Shown piece by piece: positions 13,826 through 17,649 of a stretch of 17,649 bases of DNA. The stretch covers positions 1-17,649 of the forward strand of contig QFOT01000029.1 in assembly GCA_003241285.1 (NCBI GenBank). Direction: 5' to 3'. Under the pieces are notes generated by a model. It made no database searches. It saw nothing but the letters and a program-made list of their open reading frames with translations, and had not been told where the DNA came from. The stretch is from Micavibrio aeruginosavorus (GTDB lineage: Bacteria > Pseudomonadota > Alphaproteobacteria > Micavibrionales > Micavibrionaceae). The position numbers were made by a program, and so were the translations under genes. Positions within the stretch are counted from its first letter, which is position 1; the number at the start of each line of letters is the position of its first letter.

Positions 13826-14341
13826 ATGAATTCTGAAGACCTCGAATATTGTCGCCAAAGCCTGCTAAAAAACGATTACTATCATTACCTTATCAGTCTT
13901 TTTATGCCTGCGAACAAACGTCCAAGCCTCTGGGTTTTGGGCGCCTTCAGGCAAGTCATTGAAGATATTCCATCTTCTGTATCAGAACCCGCTTTAGGCT
14001 ATATGCGCCTGACATGGTGGCGTGATCAGACCGATGCTTTAGAGCAGGGAGGCCTGATTACTGGCCAACCAGTATTAGGCGCGATTCAAGAATTTTTACC
14101 GCATCATTCCTTGTTAAAGGACTTCATCAACGAACAGGAAACCAGAATTGAACAACCTGACGCCGATTTTCAGTCAATCGCCTATCCGAAACTTTTACAA
14201 TCAGTTTTGGGTAAGGATTTACACCGCTATCAAAAGCTCGAAAATAAACTGACTGAAATTTTAAAAGCCCATCATGGCACAAGGTGGGAAAACAATCCGC
14301 CGTTCGTGGCAGTTCGATTGTGGCTGAAAAGCTTGATTTAA
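13826..14341 (+). CDS. Squalene/phytoene synthase family protein, short (NDUFAF6-like)
   Basis: A 171-residue relative of the alphaproteobacterial squalene/phytoene-synthase-fold proteins whose mitochondrial member, NDUFAF6, helps assemble complex I. The N-terminal part fits well: YCRQSLLKNDYYHYLISLFM (8-27), LGAFRQVIEDIP (38-49) and LGYMRLTWWRDQTDAL (57-72). Full-length relatives have about 270 residues. Here the sequence passes near residue 115 from the early helices straight to what looks like the family C-terminus (LHRYQKLENKL...FVAVRLWLKSLI). The central helices that carry the second Asp-rich site and the HARG-like region appear to be missing. Catalysis of isoprenoid condensation is therefore unlikely. 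It may be a reduced functional protein or a decaying gene with an in-frame deletion. Its stop overlaps that of the convergent lysR. Confidence 0.72.
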   Translation: MNSEDLEYCRQSLLKNDYYHYLISLFMPANKRPSLWVLGAFRQVIEDIPSSVSEPALGYMRLTWWRDQTDALEQGGLITGQPVLGAIQEFLPHHSLLKDFINEQETRIEQPDADFQSIAYPKLLQSVLGKDLHRYQKLENKLTEILKAHHGTRWENNPPFVAVRLWLKSLI

Positions 14342-15228
14342 AAAGACGTTTCTTCGACCAGTTTCAGGATAAAGTCACGGAACAGGGCAATACGCTTGGA
14401 ATGTTTGCGCTCTTCAGGGTAAACGAAATACATATCTATTTTTTCGCCTTTGACATTTTTCAGTACAGGCACGATTTCAGGATCGTTGGCGATCATGAAG
14501 TTCGGCAGAACCGCAATACCAGACCCGTTTCGAACTGCTTCGTAAATTGCCGAGATTGAGTTGATTTGAACGACGTTAGGATTGCCGCCGATCTCAATTC
14601 CTGCTTTTTCTAGCAACCAATTCGGATTTTGATAAGGCAGCAAGACCTGTTCCGGATAAGCGATCATCAGGTGATCTTTCAAATCCTCCAGTTTCTCTGG
14701 CAAACCGCCTTTTGGTTGGTATTTTTTTCCGGCACAGATAGTGAAATTAATGGCGGTGATGTGACGCTGAATGAGGTCCTGTTGCTCTGGCTTATACAGG
14801 CGAATCGCGGCATCGGCTTCGCGCATGCCTAAGTTTAAAACTTTGTCTTCAAGCAGCAAGCTGATTTGTATGTCGGGATACTGCTCATGAAATTCTTTGA
14901 GTTTAGGGGCGAGCCAGGATACCCCGATGAAATCTGCGGCGGTGACGGAGATGGATCCCCCGGCGCGGTCTTTTGTATCTTGCAGTTGGCCTTCAATCAT
15001 GGCCAGTTTGCCGAAAATATCGCGTGATGTCTTGTGCAGCAACTCACCTTGTTCGGTCAGGATAAGCCCGCGGGCATGGCGGTGAAACAGGCTGACGCCA
15101 AGTGTTTCTTCCAATGCGCTGATATGGCGGGAAACGGCCGATTGCGACAGTTTCAGCGTTTCACCGGCATGCGTGAAGCTCCCGGCTTCAGCGACCATGT
15201 GAAATATGCGCAATTTGTCCCAATCCAT
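14338..15228 (-). CDS. LysR-family transcriptional regulator
   Basis: A 296-residue regulator with an N-terminal winged helix-turn-helix (about 1-60; FTHAGETLKLSQSAVSRHISALEETLG) and a periplasmic-binding-protein-like effector domain (about 90-290). Segments such as ISVTAADFIGVSWLAPKLKEF and AVRNGSGIAVLPNFM are typical. The effector cannot be told from the sequence. ATG 15228 has an AGAGGA ribosome site four bases upstream and lies 12 bases after trxB on the same strand, so the two are probably one transcription unit. A role tied to redox or thioredoxin status is a guess from that position. Its stop overlaps the convergent phytoene-synthase-family gene by four bases. Confidence 0.9.
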   Translation of the reverse strand: MDWDKLRIFHMVAEAGSFTHAGETLKLSQSAVSRHISALEETLGVSLFHRHARGLILTEQGELLHKTSRDIFGKLAMIEGQLQDTKDRAGGSISVTAADFIGVSWLAPKLKEFHEQYPDIQISLLLEDKVLNLGMREADAAIRLYKPEQQDLIQRHITAINFTICAGKKYQPKGGLPEKLEDLKDHLMIAYPEQVLLPYQNPNWLLEKAGIEIGGNPNVVQINSISAIYEAVRNGSGIAVLPNFMIANDPEIVPVLKNVKGEKIDMYFVYPEERKHSKRIALFRDFILKLVEETSF

Positions 15229-15240
15229 GGAATCCTCTAT

Positions 15241-16224
15241 TTATTCTGCCGCGTGGCTTTGCTGTTGTGGTGTTTCTGACGCAAGAAGAAAACGATCGGC
15301 CTCCAGAGCCGCCATACAGCCCGTACCTGCTGCGGTCACTGCCTGACGATAGATTTTGTCTTTAACATCCCCGGCGGCATAAACGCCTTTTACGGAGGTT
15401 GCCGTCGAATCCGGCGCGGTGAGAATGTAGCCGCTCTCATCCATCTTCAGCTTGCCTTTGAAAAGATCAGTCGCCGGATCGTGACCAATCGCCATAAAGA
15501 CGCCATCGACCTTGATGTCTTGGGTCTGTCCCGTTTTGGTGCTTTTCAGGCGCAGTCCTGTAACGCCGGGATTATCCGTGCCTTGCGGGTTGCCAAGAAT
15601 TTCCTCAACAGCGTGATCCCAAATGATCTCGACTTTCGGATGCGCAAAAAGGCGGTCTTGCGCGATCTTCTCCGCGCGCAATGTATCGCGGCGGTGAATA
15701 AGCGTGACCTTAGTCGCAAAGCTCGTCAGGAAAAGCGCTTCTTCAACAGCGGAATTGCCTCCGCCAACAACGGCCACTTCCTTACCCCGGAAAAAGAAAC
15801 CGTCACAAGTCGCGCAGGCTGAAACCCCAAGGCCACGGAAAATAGTTTCACCTTCAAGGCCGAGCCAGCGTGCTTTAGCGCCTGTGCAGATGATGACAGT
15901 ATCGGCCATGTAAGTCGTGCCGCTATCACCTTTGCAAGTAAAAGGGCGCTTTGAAAAATCGACATCGACAATCATATCCTGGATCATTTGCGTGCCGACA
16001 TGTTCGGCCTGCGCGCGCATTTGTTCCATAAGCCAAGGTCCTTGAATAATATCGGCGAAACCCGGAAAATTCTCGACATCGGTCGTGATCATCAACTGGC
16101 CACCGGGTTCCATGCCCTGTACCAGAACAGGTTTAAGATTAGCGCGGGCGGCATAAATAGCGGCAGTATAGCCGGCAGGACCGGACCCGATAATAAGGAC
16201 TTTGGTTTCTATATTTTTGGACAT
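15241..16224 (-). CDS. trxB: Thioredoxin-disulfide reductase
   Basis: Cytosolic FAD enzyme that passes electrons from NADPH to thioredoxin. The 327-residue product has the FAD-binding GSGPAGYTAAIYAARA (13-28), the redox-active CATC (Cys137, Cys140) in ACATCDGFFFRGKEVAVVGG, the NADPH-binding GGGNSA (154-159) with HRRDTLRAEK, and the C-terminal FAD site GVYAAGDVKDKIYRQ. These fit low-molecular-weight bacterial TrxB. The ribosome site is weak (AGAAAG close to ATG). It lies 44 bases after the ELM1-family gene and 12 bases before lysR, all on the minus strand. Confidence 0.96.
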   Translation of the reverse strand: MSKNIETKVLIIGSGPAGYTAAIYAARANLKPVLVQGMEPGGQLMITTDVENFPGFADIIQGPWLMEQMRAQAEHVGTQMIQDMIVDVDFSKRPFTCKGDSGTTYMADTVIICTGAKARWLGLEGETIFRGLGVSACATCDGFFFRGKEVAVVGGGNSAVEEALFLTSFATKVTLIHRRDTLRAEKIAQDRLFAHPKVEIIWDHAVEEILGNPQGTDNPGVTGLRLKSTKTGQTQDIKVDGVFMAIGHDPATDLFKGKLKMDESGYILTAPDSTATSVKGVYAAGDVKDKIYRQAVTAAGTGCMAALEADRFLLASETPQQQSHAAE

Positions 16225-16268
16225 AAGACTTTCTAAAAGGTCGGTGGCTGACCGTAAAGCAGGAAATG

Positions 16269-17231
16269 TTAAAAAAGCCCGCTTTTCCGCCGGATTTCTT
16301 CGGCGATAATCCCGGCATCGTTCAAAGGTTCATATGTCCATTCGTCGATTTGGCCCTCGAAGTTACGAATAATGCCTTTTTCACGTAAATTCTCCTGCAT
16401 CCGGCGGTGTCGGGCTTTGCTTCCGTTGAGATTGACTGTATAAACCGGCTTTCCGGTCGTAGCGGCCTCTGACACCATCGACATGCTTTCCGATGTTACG
16501 ATGAGGGCATCTGCCCAACCCAATATACCGAAATAGGGGTTTTCATCTTCTCCGTCCCAGAAGTAAATATTCGGACCCTTCAACGTATTTTGGAGAATAT
16601 TTTTGTTTGCATCTCCTGTCCGGCGCGAGGTAGTGATCATCAGCCCATAGCCACGCTCGGATAATTTTTTCAGTTGCTGTGAGAGGTCATGAACCATATC
16701 GGCAGTCAGAATTTGCTTGCCTGCCGTACCGCCTATTAAGACGCCTAAGCGGGGAGCGGGCAGAGAATGGAAAGCGATAAAATGTGTTCGCGCTGTCTCC
16801 AGTTTTTCCTTTGTAATACGGTTTGGCGTGGCCTGCGTCACCACTATATTTGCCGCTTTCAATTTACTGGCAGGGTCATGGGCAGGAACGGCCAGAATGT
16901 CGAAATCACTACGGGCAATTCTTGTATCCTGAATTTGCACCACAAAAGTCTTGCCGCCGCTTTTACGTTTTATAAAACGGGATGCGGCTATACTTTTTCT
17001 ACCTGACGCGATGAGTAAATCAGGCCATGGCGGCGCAACTTCATCCCCTTCACTTGAAAATGTGCGTTCTATTTCTAGTTGTAAGTAAGGAGATAAGGTT
17101 TTCCAAGGTTCATTGAGTTTTATGCGTTTCACGACTGGTTTGATATCCAGAGATTCTGCAACCCCAAGGCATTGATTTTCCGTGCCGATTAGGCCTTCAG
17201 TTACAATCCATGTGGAAATCTTTTTATTCAA
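16269..17231 (-). CDS. ELM1/DUF1022-family protein (mitochondrial fission ELM1-like)
   Basis: A 320-residue protein of the family named after the plant mitochondrial fission factor ELM1, widespread in alphaproteobacteria and of unsettled bacterial function. Recognisable segments are WIVTEGLIGTENQCLGVAESL (8-28), PDLLIASGRKS (70-80), VVQIQDTRI, APRLGVLIGGTAGK (about 159-172), GYGLMITTSRRTGD (about 194-207) and ALIVTSESMSMVSEAATTGKPVY. The layout resembles GT-B-fold glycosyltransferases, so sugar-nucleotide chemistry is possible but not shown. The start is TTG (17231-17229), chosen because a GAAGG ribosome site lies five bases before it and no ATG is available near the family N-terminus. It is the first gene of the ELM1-trxB-lysR run and divergent from an Lrp-type regulator. 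Confidence 0.85.
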   Translation of the reverse strand: MNKKISTWIVTEGLIGTENQCLGVAESLDIKPVVKRIKLNEPWKTLSPYLQLEIERTFSSEGDEVAPPWPDLLIASGRKSIAASRFIKRKSGGKTFVVQIQDTRIARSDFDILAVPAHDPASKLKAANIVVTQATPNRITKEKLETARTHFIAFHSLPAPRLGVLIGGTAGKQILTADMVHDLSQQLKKLSERGYGLMITTSRRTGDANKNILQNTLKGPNIYFWDGEDENPYFGILGWADALIVTSESMSMVSEAATTGKPVYTVNLNGSKARHRRMQENLREKGIIRNFEGQIDEWTYEPLNDAGIIAEEIRRKSGLF

Positions 17232-17262
17232 ATCAACCTTCTAAGATTAGCAATATTGCATA

Positions 17263-17302
17263 AAAGACTTGCCCTGAGAGGGAACGGTCTTTATATCAGG
17301 GC
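17263..17302 (+). promoter_or_regulatory. Promoter with overlapping inverted repeat upstream of the Lrp/AsnC gene
   Basis: TTGCCC (17269-17274) and TATATC (17292-17297) are 17 bases apart and form a plausible promoter. The inverted repeat GCCCTGA (17271-17277) / TCAGGGC (17296-17302) begins in one box and ends over the other, as expected of an autoregulatory operator. AAAGAC (17263-17268) and GTCTTT (17287-17292) form a second, competing pair. Confidence 0.45.
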
Positions 17303-17334
17303 ATGTTAATAAAAAACAACAGGACAATTGAGTA

Positions 17335-17649
17335 ATGACTAACACGCCCTCCAGGCAGACACGTATCAAGCTTGACCGTATCGACCGCCGTATTCTAAGT
17401 GATCTTCAGGATAACGGACGTATGACAAATGTAGAATTAGCAAAAAATGCAGGTATTTCTGCGCCTCCTTGCTTGCGCCGTGTTCGAAATCTGGAAGAAA
17501 TGGGATTAATCAAAGGATACTACACCGAGGTGGATGAAGCTGCTCTAGGCTATCCAGTTACGGTAATCGCATTGATAAAATTAACTTCCGTTGGCGATGC
17601 CGAATTAAAGAAATTCGAAGAGCAGATTAACGGCTGGGATCAGGTCCGC
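17335..17649 (+). CDS. Lrp/AsnC-family transcriptional regulator (3' end beyond window)
   Basis: The first 105 codons of a feast/famine regulator. After a short polar lead, LDRIDRRILSDLQDNGRMTN begins the AsnC-type helix-turn-helix (about residues 13-60; VELAKNAGISAPPCLRRVRNLEEMGLIKGYYTEVD). The ligand-binding RAM domain starts near YPVTVIALIKL. The gene is cut by the window edge before the end of that domain, so its effector (often an amino acid) cannot be judged. AGGA lies ten bases before ATG 17335. It is divergent from the ELM1-family gene, and an inverted repeat overlapping its likely promoter suggests autoregulation. Confidence 0.9.
   Translation, partial: MTNTPSRQTRIKLDRIDRRILSDLQDNGRMTNVELAKNAGISAPPCLRRVRNLEEMGLIKGYYTEVDEAALGYPVTVIALIKLTSVGDAELKKFEEQINGWDQVR

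Overview
The window reads as chromosomal DNA of an alphaproteobacterium of moderate GC content, probably from a lineage without a close well-studied relative. The reasons are the gene order yajC-secD-secF-Mth938 next to a serS-pcm-nlpD cluster, alphaproteobacterial-type LipB and multidomain malic enzyme, an ELM1-family protein, an EF-P lysyltransferase (EpmA), and small palindromic repeats between and inside genes. I cannot name the species from sequence alone. Nearly every stretch is coding, and no intergenic gap exceeds about 160 bases outside repeat elements. I see no prophage, transposase, CRISPR array, toxin-antitoxin pair or defence island.

Left part (1-4483). The 5' part of a multidomain NADP malic enzyme runs off the left edge on the minus strand, preceded by tRNA-Leu(GAG). 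lipB follows on the plus strand, then N-formylglutamate amidohydrolase and epmA on the minus strand. This part is rich in short palindromes. One is inserted in frame inside lipB, one large imperfect hairpin follows lipB, one forms the leader of epmA, and a group of hairpins lies between the tRNA and the malic enzyme.

Middle part (4484-11689). This is a housekeeping block for translation, protein repair, cell wall and protein export: serS, pcm and an NlpD-type lipoprotein, then yajC, secD, secF and a Mth938-domain gene, all on the plus strand. Genes overlap by a few bases or are separated by very short gaps. surE, often found between serS and pcm, is absent. An unrecognised secreted-protein gene on the minus strand separates nlpD from yajC.

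Right part (11690-17649). Iron superoxide dismutase and a PBP5-type D,D-carboxypeptidase are on the minus strand. A short squalene/phytoene-synthase-family gene (NDUFAF6-like) follows on the plus strand. Then come LysR, thioredoxin reductase and an ELM1-family protein, in minus-strand order ELM1-trxB-lysR. The start of an Lrp/AsnC regulator is cut by the right edge.

The most interesting points are the repeat-derived peptide inside LipB, the mix of palindromic repeat families within 3 kb, the internally shortened NDUFAF6-like protein in a neighbourhood that also carries an NDUFAF3 homologue beside secDF, and the uncharacterised secreted protein that splits the housekeeping block. I found no convincing new multi-gene system. 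Everything here is assigned by reading translations and recalled family motifs, without database searches.
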